Of a DNA stretch of 64,000 bases, positions 24,908 through 34,985 are shown piece by piece; within the stretch, counting starts at the first letter, position 1; each line of letters opens with the position of its first letter. Origin of the DNA: Rhyacophila brunnea (taxonomy: Eukaryota; Arthropoda; Insecta; Trichoptera; Rhyacophilidae); assembly GCA_022495005.1 (NCBI GenBank), contig JAGYXB010000973.1, positions 1-64,000 of the forward strand, in the 5' to 3' direction. The notes beneath the pieces are model-generated. The model ran no database searches and was not told the DNA's origin. It saw nothing but the letters and a program-made list of their open reading frames with translations. The translations under genes were made by a program, and so were the position numbers.

Positions 24908-25427
24908 TACCGTTGTAATGCACTATGTAAAACTGGCATGCATTTTGTTTTACTTTTATCTTGCTATTTATGTTTGTATGCGTACATCTACTGCTGTCAT
25001 ACCCTATGTACCATACACTTTTATGTTCTACTTACATCTTCTATTTAATCGTTTAAAGTTACTTTATCCTAGCTAAAAATATTATCCTCATCAATATATT
25101 GATAGCAACGATAATGCTTACAGTTAATCGTATTGAATAGCCGACGTAACGAGTTCAATGCATCATACACCTCGCGTAGAGATCTCCCCTCTACGCCGGG
25201 TCTACGAAGTCTGAGGCCTACGCCATGGAGCGATGTGCTAATTAACAGGAGTGTGTATGCAAGGTAATACACTCTGCTTAACGTTGATCATTATCTACGC
25301 TATAAACGTTGTAACATATTAGTGGTTGGCGACTCGATTTGCATGGAATGTGGAATCGTGATTGATATGATGATTATAATTCTAGTTTGCAGTTAAAAGA
25401 GTGTACAAAATTCTTCTTTTCTTTCGA

Positions 25428-25665
25428 CCATGTCCGATCCTAATAGGATCGTATGGGCTTCCACAGAGTAGAGGTTTGTATTAACAGATTTTTATTTTAA
25501 TGAGAAATGGATGTCAGCCATTTGCTCAACCTATTAGGTCCATACTCTGACTCATACACAAATTGAAAAACAATATGTGTACTTGCCAGACCCAGGATTT
25601 GAACCTGGGACCCTAGATACTATAGGTAGGCGCTTAAGCCACGCGACCATCGCGGGTGTAGGAAA
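25428..25665 (-). repeat. tRNA-derived SINE, family S2
   Basis: Minus-strand copy. The tail has CGACCATGTCCGATCC and TAATAGGATCGTATGGG, the body CACAAATTGAAAAACAATATG, the B-box complement GGATTTGAACCTGGGACC (25593-25610) and the A-box complement GCGCTTAAGCCACGCGACC (25629-25648 region). One of the better preserved copies. Confidence 0.8.
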
Positions 25666-26429
25666 TATTTTGAATTAAATAAGTTAGGCATTCCGCTCAC
25701 GAGAAAACTCAAAAAAGACGAGGCTAAAACTAACATTCCAGTATCTAGCTAATGTATTTCAGTGGCGGCTTGCTCACGGCAAGACTGAAATTTCTCAGTT
25801 TCAAAACATTCGCTACTAAACTGAAAAGACGTGACATTTGCTAGTTTCCCAGTTCAGTTTCCAGTCCCCATTAAAACAGTGGTGCCAATATCAGAAGATT
25901 CGATGAAAAATCATATATTCTTACCACAATAGGTAGCACTGGATTGAACTTAACAAGCAAATTACAAGTTAATACGTCAAAAGTTAAAGATGGGCGAACA
26001 AATTTTTAATTTAAAATTTGTGAAAGAGATCGAAAAATACCCCTCTGCCTGTATAATTACAGGCTGCTAGAATATTCACGTTTATATTTTGTATAAATAT
26101 ATTATATTATAATATTTTATATTTATTTTGACAGTTTGAGGTTATGAGATTATTATTGCAAGTGGGTGTCATTGGCCAGTTCATGAGTTCCATTAACAAC
26201 CAGTTCGTCGGATTTTAGTTTTTCCATGAGCGAAAGGCCTTAATTATAAGATTTCTTACATTGTTATTTTTAGATTCATAAAAGTGCGCCATTGAGAGAT
26301 GTTCTATGACGGAGTTACATTTTTCTTTGGTAAGGCAGATGGTACAAAATTGATTGATATCATTATATTTTTAATTGTATATATTATGTGCAGAATACGC
26401 TTTGTAATAAACGTCGCTAAGTAGATTAA
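25666..26429. other. non-coding, no feature seen
   Basis: No exon or recognised repeat. AT-rich except around 25770-25870. Confidence 0.35.
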
Positions 26430-26650
26430 ATGTCAATGGGCCGGAATGTCGCTCGGAGATTGGACAACCGCTGAACAAATGCCGTCATACAGTGGTACAG
26501 AAAGGACACTAAACGCTCACAGGGATGTCCTAAAACCCTTTGGATAGATGAGCTCATTAAGTTTGGTGGACGTACGTGGCAGTAGCAGACAGCTATGAGG
26601 AGGTCTACATCCAACAGTGGATCGACTCTGGCTCATGATGATATATCCAC
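26430..26650 (+). mobile_element. LINE ORF2 C-terminal fragment
   Basis: The plus-strand frame gives VARRLDNR, stop, TNAVIQWYRKDTKRSQG, then CPKTLWIDELIKFGGRTW. After a frameshift it gives EVYIQQWIDSGS and a stop. This follows the very common insect LINE tail (GHVARRTDNRW ... GRPxTRWxDDxxKxAG ... EAYVQQW). It carries two in-frame stops and one frameshift, so it is a dead 5'-truncated copy. Confidence 0.8.
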
Positions 26651-29600
26651 AGTCCCATATAAAATAGCTATAATAAAAATTCAAGATATATATTTGCTGT
26701 ACCACTAAATATGATTATGGCATTGGCAAAACCTGGATTAACTCAAAACAGACATTTTTGTAGTTAGACCACTGTGATTATAAAGCCACAAAGTTGTTAT
26801 CAAATTTTCTGGATAATAAAATATCATTTCGATTAAAAAAATTGTTGTACCTAACAAAAATTGCATACTATCTTGCCGTCATATTTGTAGAATGAAGTAT
26901 GTTAATAACCATCAGGAAGAAAATGCAAGATAAGAAATATTTTCACTGTCTCGTAAGTTGTAATTTTAGTTCTAAACTGTGGTGAAAAATAAGTTACTAT
27001 TATGTATAGTGTACCTACTATTTTATAAGACGAAATTTTAGTTGAGAATTTTCTTTATGTGATACTTTAAAATATTTATTGGCTTTTGTTATGTTGTACA
27101 AAATATTAAAAGATTTCGTGGATAAAATTAACTGACAAATTTCACAGTTAACTGAATTTGTTAACTCATTTTTTCTCCAAGATCACCCTGGTTCAATATC
27201 ATTCCTTACTCGCATTTGTGACAAACTTCAGAATACTTATTATATCCTTTAGGAGTGTTTTGTTTATATTGTTGATTGATAGAAGATACGTTTTTGAATT
27301 AGTTCGACCTTTGGTTCGGTTTCGGTTGTGTTCTATTCAAAATTTTCATTATAAAATTGATTGATGTAGTGAATTTAAACTAATCTTTTTATTATATATT
27401 ATAACATCGATGCGATAATTATTAGTAGTATCTAATAGATATACAATGATTCAATGGGCGCTCCAAGATACCTACGTTACAAACAAACTTCAAACTAGAA
27501 CGCGAGCCGTCATTTTATTATGGGCTCTGCTAATAGAAGAATAAACGACTGATTTTTTTACCAATACAACCAAATTTGTCTAATTGTTTGATTTGAAAAT
27601 CGAACGGCTTTCAAAAATGCGTATAATGGTCTGTACACATTACCATCACGTCACGTAAAATCACATGTACTCATGGTAAGCTTGTACTACGGGAAAAAGT
27701 ATACAAAGCCGTTTTTATGACTGTCAATAATTGCTTGAAATAATGCTTCACGTTTTCTATTAATTTATATTACATACGTATGCTCATTTCACTTTTTTTA
27801 TTTTCTTAATCAATAACTGCAAAATCAACAATAGTTTTGATCTCCTCTGTCCAATCTGAGTGAGAAACGACTCGCGTTGATTCTTGCCATAATTGAATTA
27901 ATAGAAATCATTCAACGTATACTGCGGAATGACAAAACCATAGATAAACAGAAAGTGAGCGCACGTGACGTGATAAGACTCCTTCTATCTAGACTACAAA
28001 ATATTTCATTCAAACATAATGTTATTATGTATTAATGAAAAATATAATACATTCAAGATTAGGTACACGCAATATAAATAATGTGGTACAGCAGAAGCGT
28101 AAGAATACAAGCCCTTTGGCTCAAATATCAAACAATTATAAATTGTAATATTATATGCTTGAACCAATTTTGACGAAATTTACCATAAACACAGGGCCTT
28201 AATTACAAAGCCTAAACATATCAGGTACACATTAAATATATGCATGATGATGTGCGGGCAGGGATGGTAAATAAGATACGGACTGTAATTCAGGAAATCT
28301 TATATCACCTACCCTAATATTATCTGTAGTTTGAGGTTGTTTGAAATTATGAGAAATATTTTTGGGTTTTAGAATGAAATGATTTTCTAGACATCTTTTA
28401 GGGGTTAGACTTTTGACAGAATGAGGAGAGCTAATTCATCTGGATTTAGATTCTAATACCACCGTATTTAACAGAAATTTATGCTTATAGACATAATATG
28501 GGGACCATCTACCGTTACATTAATTCGGTATTGTGATGGCAAACGGTTAAAACTGCTGTTTATACTATTTTACAGGAGAGGAAAAACAAAGTTTTGAAAT
28601 CGGTCTGACAAGCTAGTAAGTATATAAAATATTTTGAAGTATTTTATATCAAAATAAGCGGAAAAACATCCCAATACAAACGTTTAATCATTTATTTTAA
28701 TAAAATTGTAGTTTTATTGTTATCTTGCGTTTTAAGCAGATATATCTTTATGCTATATCATTTTTTTTCACATTTGGTCGGCTGCAGACATCTTTTACCA
28801 TTACTTTGTGACCACTAAAGTTGTAACTCTAATATTTTGTCATATCAAAGAATGTGCAATTTGGAACATATTATGGAAGATATTTTGGAACATATTATGG
28901 AAGTTAAAAAACTCCAGTTATAACCGTCTGCCATCACAGTACCGAATTGTGATCGTTAAGTTAAGTTTCACGAAGAAAAATTGTATATTTTCATACAGGG
29001 GAAAACCTTGAATTAGGTATAAGTTAATTAAGGAATTAAAATACAGGTATTTACTAAAATAAGACGACAATAAGAAAATTAAGCTGTAAGTCTTGAAGTA
29101 AGCATTATACCTAATTGTCACAGATTTCGGATAATATCTTCTATTAGACATTTTTTTCTGTTAAAAAGGTTATCGATTATTAAAGGATTATTAAATTAAG
29201 AAAATGTCCATAAATTCAAGTTTTGATACCACATGGGAATGTAAGTACAAATGTTGTAAATTATTTAATAAATAAAAAATCCATAAATTCATTTAAGTTT
29301 TCTTGCTTTGTTTTACGTCTTAGCCAAGAAAGCTTCAGTAAAAATTTCAGCGTTCTAAAGCTTGCCGTTAGAGCTTTTAAATTCCGGACTAACTTTATCT
29401 TTTATAGAATGCGTCATAATACTATATTTATACTTAATATTTATATCACTAATAAGACCAGTTGTTATGGATGGTTCTATAAGAGATTTCTATCTCTTAC
29501 AATAATTATCGTACGTTAGTTTTATTTCATTACCAAGTAATGATGTATTTTGAGACACTGCCACCCTCACCATACAATAGTTATACTGTGAATTTCGTCA

Positions 29601-30139
29601 AGTACTGCCTAATTATAAACATACCTACGTTAGTTGGTATTATCAAATTTGATATTCTTATATACCAAAGCTCAGACGGGACACAGCGACTCTAATTAAG
29701 AGAGTAGAAATAAATTACAAAAACTCTAAACTTTCATTTCACATTGATATGAGTTGATAAAAGGAGTTGATTCAAAGAAACTATAGGATTGTAAAAGTCT
29801 AACGTGGGTATGGAACTGTTATTTTGTGATAGACCTAATGGTAGAGCTGCTAGGGGCCTATGTTCTGCGAAAAAATATTATCGTAGATCTAAACTGCACT
29901 ACGATGTGGACATACAAAACTAGATATTAAATCTCTCTCGTTTATTTGAGTAAGTAGTAATCTACGTTGTATTAACTTATGTCTTGTATCCGGCATATTA
30001 TATCGCTTTCCTGGACAACTTTCTGCCATCTATAGTTGTATCAAACATGGTGGTATGGATTGGAGATCTACCAATGCCTTTCTATACTTTTATCTTGACA
30101 ATGTGATTTTATGTTAGTGACTGTTTTAATATAGCTATG
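26651..30139. other. non-coding, no feature seen
   Basis: Long AT-rich stretch with small hairpins (for example TATAAAATATTTTGAAGTAT at 28621) and open frames under 100 residues (28808-29519) that overlap frames on the other strand and show no domain. It is probably intron or intergenic. Confidence 0.4.
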
Positions 30140-30310
30140 CTATCAGTGGCCACAGTCTATTCAATGACAAGCTCTTTGAGCTTGGACTTGTCACCCCACC
30201 AACGTGTCCATGTGGGCGGAGAACTACAGGATACAAACCATATCTTTTATAAATTTCCGAAAATATGCTCCAAATGGGAAGAGATGCGCAAGTCGACCCA
30301 ACCAGCTGTT
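30140..30310 (+). mobile_element. LINE C-terminal zinc-finger fragment
   Basis: One frame gives FNDKLFELGLVTPPTCPCG. After a frameshift the other gives ELQDTNHIFYKFPKICSKW and then EEMRK. Together they match the CxC...H...C cysteine-histidine end found after RNase H in I/R1/Jockey-type LINEs; the last cysteine is replaced by phenylalanine here. The full-length LINE at 46.8-52.2 kb carries the same kind of motif (51786-51840) but is a different family by sequence. Confidence 0.7.
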
Positions 30311-30499
30311 GTGCTCATCGGGCCGTCTGACCAGGTCACCACAAAGGCCAATTTTGTTGCGTTTAAAAAAAATGCGGACGTGAAAATTTCTTCACATAGT
30401 TTTGTATGTCCGAATTATTTTAACTTTGTTTTTTGTACTACCTGTATATGTATTAATTAGAATCTTTTATTTTTGTTTACTCACGCAACTTCTCTATAC

Positions 30500-30695
30500 C
30501 ATGTATACTTTTTATTAGAGTAAGTCTCTGTAAACTCAGTCAAAGCACACTTAGTGCATGGCGACCTCAGTACATGGTTATCTGCTCCTGAGACATTTTC
30601 AGGCATAAAAAACTGCCAGTGCTTCACATAAAACGTAGGGCTTTATGGTACGCTCGATTAACACCTAGTGCAGATGTTTTGGATGGGTCTATGTT
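30500..30695 (+). repeat. dispersed repeat R-B, copy 1
   Basis: Resembles 38395-38590 in the same orientation: CTCAGTCAAAGCACACTT, GCGACCTCA, ATCTGCTCCTGAGA and AACGTAGG. No coding capacity or tRNA-like head was recognised. Confidence 0.5.
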
Positions 30696-30709
30696 AGAGT
30701 TGACATCAT

Positions 30710-30805
30710 GGCCCCCACAAAGGGGGGCTGACAGGGCTCTAGCCTGGGAAACCCGCGCTCAGAAAGGGCCCTGCGTGACGAGCCGACCAGATAAGTGAGA
30801 TAAAC
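30710..30805 (+). repeat. GC-rich dispersed repeat R-C, copy 1
   Basis: The segment GACAGGGCTCTAGCCTGG, then CCCGCGCTCA and AGTGAGATAAACACA, is found inverted at 57873-57965. It stands out as GC-rich against the flanks. Function unknown. Confidence 0.55.
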
Positions 30806-31637
30806 ACATATTTATCACAAATTTTGCTTGGATAATATTAATAATAAAACTATTTGGTTATATAATGCATTTTTTTACTGTGTGCCGATACTCGACAACT
30901 CCATAATTCAAATGGATGTACTCGTACATATTAAAAATATAAAAGAATCTCTAGAAATACAATATTTATATAACGCTACTGCAGCGCGTCAGACTGACTT
31001 TACCTTTAGAGATAGGTGGGGAAGCCCGCTTCAGGGTGTGGGGGCCATGGTTGACAAAGACACTGTTTCCATTAGAGAGAAATAAAGAATATATCGATTC
31101 TAACGTTCAGTAAATTAAATTCTTCGAAGTGTCATTGAAAATATTTCATGTACCATTTATTAGTATCGCTGGTGTTGAGGAAATTTTAGGATGCGTACAG
31201 TTTTCGCGATGTTAATAATACACGTTGGTTTTTAAGGTAAGCCAAGGAAATCCTTCGGCTTGTATCCAATCATTACCAGATTAATTTTGAGAACAAAAAC
31301 TCGCACGAAAAACAATTATTGTTTACCTGTGTTGCCTCATAACGTTCGCTGTTATCTTTGTTATGTGTTTCTTTGTCAAAGGCTTTTCAGCGTTGTTGAT
31401 TAACCCTTGTGATGCTTAAAATAATTTCAAATTTTTTGTTTATAGTATTTTGTACAATATTATAATGTGGTCTCAAAGAAAAAGGATACAATTCAAACAT
31501 ATAAATTTATATGATATTGAATATGGAAGGTAATAAATGGTTGAAGTATTATTTTCTCAAAATATAATAATTGTGGGGTTGCTGCCAAAAGTTGGTAAGT
31601 CGATAATTTGGATATTTAGACTTAACAGATGATTATG

Positions 31638-33148
31638 ACGTCGCGACCCGAGAACTACAGGGCTGTAAGTGAACAACTGCAGCAAAAAAGTTATGGGCTG
31701 TTGAAGTTTTGAACGCTTGTATTTTGTTAATTGTGAATGTTTTCAATTATTTTTTTGATTAAGTATATCAGTATATCAATGATGGTACTGTTATGATGTA
31801 ACTATTAATACAATTACGTTAAAACTAGTTTTTAATGGTAATTCAGTTAGAACTTTGTCCACCTGAAACTCAAACTAATCGCCTCTACTACAAGGTTCTA
31901 ACTGAAATTTGTATGGAAATCCTGGTGATTCTGTATACATAGTTTCACTTTTCATGTTGAAATAAATAAAATTCTTGAAAGTTGTCTAATATAATATATT
32001 TTTCCAGAGAAAATGTACGGAAATTGTTAGTAAAATGGGAAATTCGAAATATTTTTTTGTATTTTTTGTTTAATACCATTTTAAAATGAAAATGATGTTT
32101 AAAATATAATTTAAAATACAAAACTATTGTTGGTGCAATAAGCCCAATGTTGATGGTTCAATTTCAACTAGCATGTTGTCTTCATCTATATCAGATACAT
32201 TTATTGTAATTGTCTTTACAAGATTGTTGTTACTAATGGCTGAGGGAATGTTCCGTAAAAATTCTTCTATTAAATTATTCGCCTCAGTTTTAGAATAAAC
32301 TTCAAGCCAGCAAGATGCATATCTTTCAGATCCATCGGAACATCATAATGATATTGTATAATTAATATACTCAATCTCTATAGTGTGCGAATTCTCAATA
32401 ATAGGGAATGTAGAATACAATATATCCATTTCTTCACCTCATCTACTGAGATTGCACACATCTCAAACATTTATATCAGTTCCAGAATGACTTTTAAACC
32501 TGAAACATAAAGCCAATGAATGCAAAAGCCTTACAATACTATCGATATTTAGACATTATTATTAACAAAAGGACAATGAATAAAACGTACAACGTTTGTT
32601 CGACATTTGCATTATGAAAATAATTAATTATGAATTGTAATTAATGGTTTGTGAATATGTAACTGTAACGTCGTTTGTAACGAAATTAAAAAAAATAATG
32701 ATAACATAATTAAAGCTTACTTACGTTTCATAATATAATTGATCTATTGTGAGTTTACAATTTACTGTAAGCTATAGTAGTTTATAGTTAAATACCCTGC
32801 ATGAAGTCTTAAAAATAAATTCAAAATACAAAACAACAAGATTTTACTCTTCATATTGCAATTAAAACCATTTTAACAACTTTTAATGTATTTACAACCG
32901 CGAAATGTCAAAGCACATAGAACTTTGTAGTACGACAGATCTTTTTAGATTGTGATAGAACTCTGTAATTCCACAGATATTTTGTAAAGTGCACATAGAA
33001 CTTGGTAGTATTAGGGTTTAATGAAAAAATATAAGAAATATCGACTACATATTACAGTATGTAGATAATGTGACTTGGAAGACTGCCACATTGTTACTTT
33101 AGTTTGGCCAAAAATCGACACTTATAACCTTGTTGTTCGTCACGACGT
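31638..33148 (-). mobile_element. 1.5-kb TIR-flanked element with decayed gene
   Basis: The ends are ACGTCGCGAC (31638-31647) and GTCACGACGT (33139-33148), inverted repeats with one mismatch and weaker pairing further in. It interrupts MITE M2 copy B precisely, and M2 copies at 9.6 and 43.8 kb show the unoccupied site. Sub-terminal motifs of the form ACAAAGTTCTA recur on both strands (31850, 31889, 32925, 32955, 32995 areas). A spliced, broken coding sequence lies on the minus strand (32124-32764). The TIRs and gene do not match a superfamily I recognise. No clear target duplication beyond 1-4 bp. Confidence 0.65.
32124..32764 (-). pseudogene. broken two-exon gene remnant, family unknown
   Basis: The minus strand shows a short exon (32764-32725; acceptor CAG, donor GTAAGTAAG) with residues NCKLTIDQLYYE, whose phase joins exactly to a second exon (32499-32124; acceptor TTTATGTTTCAG). 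Exon 2 carries about 124 codons to a TAG stop: a short lead with KSHSGTDINV and DVCNLSR, then EEMDILYSTFPIIENSHTIE, CSDGSERYASCWLEVYSKTE, LIEEFLRNIPSAISNNN and an acidic SDIDEDNMLVEIEPS end. Three in-frame stops (32465-32463, 32441-32439, 32345-32343) are all TGA, each one C-to-T change from CGA (Arg). The even codon-like composition and matching intron phase argue for a former gene. I do not recognise the family. Selenocysteine is a remote alternative; nothing else supports it. Confidence 0.6.
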
Positions 33149-33762
33149 GTCTATATATAAATGCTAAATATAGAACATGCACATAAAGTACAAATAAATT
33201 AGCATTGTACCTACCTGATTTTAGAGGACATGTCAAACTTAAAACTGCAATTATCAACTCCATAACATAATTTATAGACTTACCAAGTTTTTTAAGGGTG
33301 GGTGAGCTTTAAAAGTCGGAACTATGAGAATTTGGAGTACATTAGGAATATAAGCATGAAAAATATGTAGACTATGTGGAAAAGATAATATTATTTAAAT
33401 CAATCAAAATGATTCGTTATTACGCCTCAACAAAATGTAATTATCACATAAAATTTATTATTAATAACATAAAATAACATTATTATAAGTAGGTTTTAAA
33501 TGTGAATATATTAATTAATCTATTTTTCGTCAGTATATAATATTTTTTTCAAGTTATATTAAATCAGTATATTTGATTATGAGAGAATCATAATTATAAT
33601 AGGCCTCTACAGATTGGAGATTATATTTCATCTCATTCGCTGCTGACTAGATAATGATTTTTTAATTACCACCTTTAAAATGTACGTTAATTACATCGAT
33701 CGGCCGCCTGGTCATTACGCGCCAGGTGCGTCTTCAGCGTCCAAAGTATTAAGATCGTACTT

Positions 33763-34126
33763 CAGTGAAACGGAAAATAATTTTCTACAGTAGGTGCGAC
33801 GAAATTTCTCACTAGTCGCCAATCGGAGACCAAGCAGTCAGACAGTCGAGGTGTCCGCACGTTGATTTGTTTTGTCATGGCGTCGGATGAAAGTATTCTT
33901 AAATCGTGTAAAGATGACCAAAAAACTTTACGTATGTATTTAAAAAAGAAAACATGTCAATGTATACTATATACTATTATTATTAGTAATATATGACAAT
34001 AAACATAACAATAAATGGACGCATGTTGGATTTTTATAACAAATTATATTTCGTTCGGCACGCGTCATTTGCACAATCCACGCATCGCCTAGCCACGATC
34101 TTTTTAGACCATGCCTCAACTGAAGT
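33763..34126 (-). mobile_element. MITE M5, copy 3 (364 bp, best ends)
   Basis: Inverted relative to copies 1 and 2. Terminal repeats CTTCAGTGAAACGG (left) and CCTCAACTGAAG (right) share CTTCAGT and are bounded by TA on both sides, as in Tc1/mariner-type insertions. The interior contains a short coding-like segment (33877-33931, +) followed by a splice-donor-like GTATGT. Confidence 0.75.
33877..33931 (+). pseudogene. conserved coding-like first exon within M5
   Basis: An ATG opens MASDESILKSCKDDQKTL, then a donor-like GTATGT at 33932. If unspliced, the frame continues through KKKTCQ. In M5 copy 2 the equivalent strand reads SCKDD, stop, KTL and later KTCQ, so the residue string is kept while the copies differ elsewhere. 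It could be the 5' end of a transposase gene in the parent element, or a captured host exon. No family recognised. Confidence 0.35.
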
Positions 34127-34559
34127 ATAGCCTTAATAGATTATTGTATTGCCACTTGTTAAACCCATTAGATCCATATTCTAGGTATTAACATACGTGT
34201 AATTGTAACAATGTGTAAATTTGTTGTACCTATCCTTGATATTATAAACCGATGCGTTATCGCTCGGCCATCGTGGGAGAAAAATTATTCTATCGACAAC
34301 GCATTGACGACTGATTTTGTTTTGCAGTAGTTTAAGAGTTTACTAAAACTGCTACAACTTTTTGAATATATGTTTAATTTCAATATTTATTTAAAACTTG
34401 CATACGTATTTAAAACAAAATTTTGATTTATAATTCACTTTTTGAAGATATGTGTACATTTGTAAAATTTAAAAAATATCTAAAACAATAAAAATAGGAC
34501 TAGACGTATCAAATTGACGCCAAATGATCTGTTAATGCACGTATTTGCATAGTAATATA

Positions 34560-34692
34560 ATACTATATATGTTTGAAAATAAATTTAAGGTCCCCAGAAA
34601 TTAGCATTATGCCTAATTTTAGGGGCATGTCAAACTTTCAAATTTAAATTACTCCATAACATATTTCGTGACTTACCAATTTTTGGCAGTAA
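34560..34692 (-). repeat. MITE M2 end, copy C
   Basis: Carries ATTAGCATTATGCC, GGGGCATGTCAAACTT, ACTCCATAACATATTTCGTG and the end GACTTACCAATTTTTGGCAG, then TAACC. The other end is missing. It abuts SINE S4 exactly as M2 and S4 abut at 43800. Confidence 0.65.
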
Positions 34693-34985
34693 CCTTACGA
34701 TATTGAAACTATGCAATATTTTAAATGATATAATAATAATAATAAATATAAATATATTCGGTAATTTTTGAAGTTATGCTTCTTTTGGTGCGTTTGGGAA
34801 ATCAGATCAGAGTGTATTTTTGGCATGTGACATGTAACAAATAATTTATTTTTTCACACGAAAAAAAACGCACTCGATTGGATTCGAACCACCGTTTGTT
34901 TGGTTATCAGCCGAACGCACCACCTTTACGCCACAGTATGTTACTGCAATCGTGACGATTATACAATATAATATTATAGTTTAGA
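34693..34985 (-). repeat. tRNA-Ile-like SINE, family S4, copy 1
   Basis: The minus strand has an A-box-like GGCGTAAAGGTGGTGCG, an anticodon-loop-like CTGATAACC (GAT, isoleucine-type) and a B-box GGTTCGAATCC, then a tail with CACACGAAAAAA-type complement, ACATGTCACATG and ACACTCTGATCTGATTTCCC. The same sequence is in plus orientation at 43531-43800. There is no paired acceptor stem, so it is not a functional tRNA. Confidence 0.75.

Larger units (their letters stand above)
31574..33306 (+). mobile_element. MITE M2, copy B, carrying an inserted element
   Basis: The left end GGGGTTGCTGCCAAAAGTTGG and the right sub-terminal blocks (ACATGCACATAAAG, AAATAAATTAGCATTG, GGACATGTCAAAC, GACTTACCAAGTTTT) match copies at 9.6 and 43.8 kb. 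The M2 core breaks at GATTATG (31637) and resumes at TGTCTATATATA (33148). The intervening 1.5 kb is a separate element. Confidence 0.65.
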
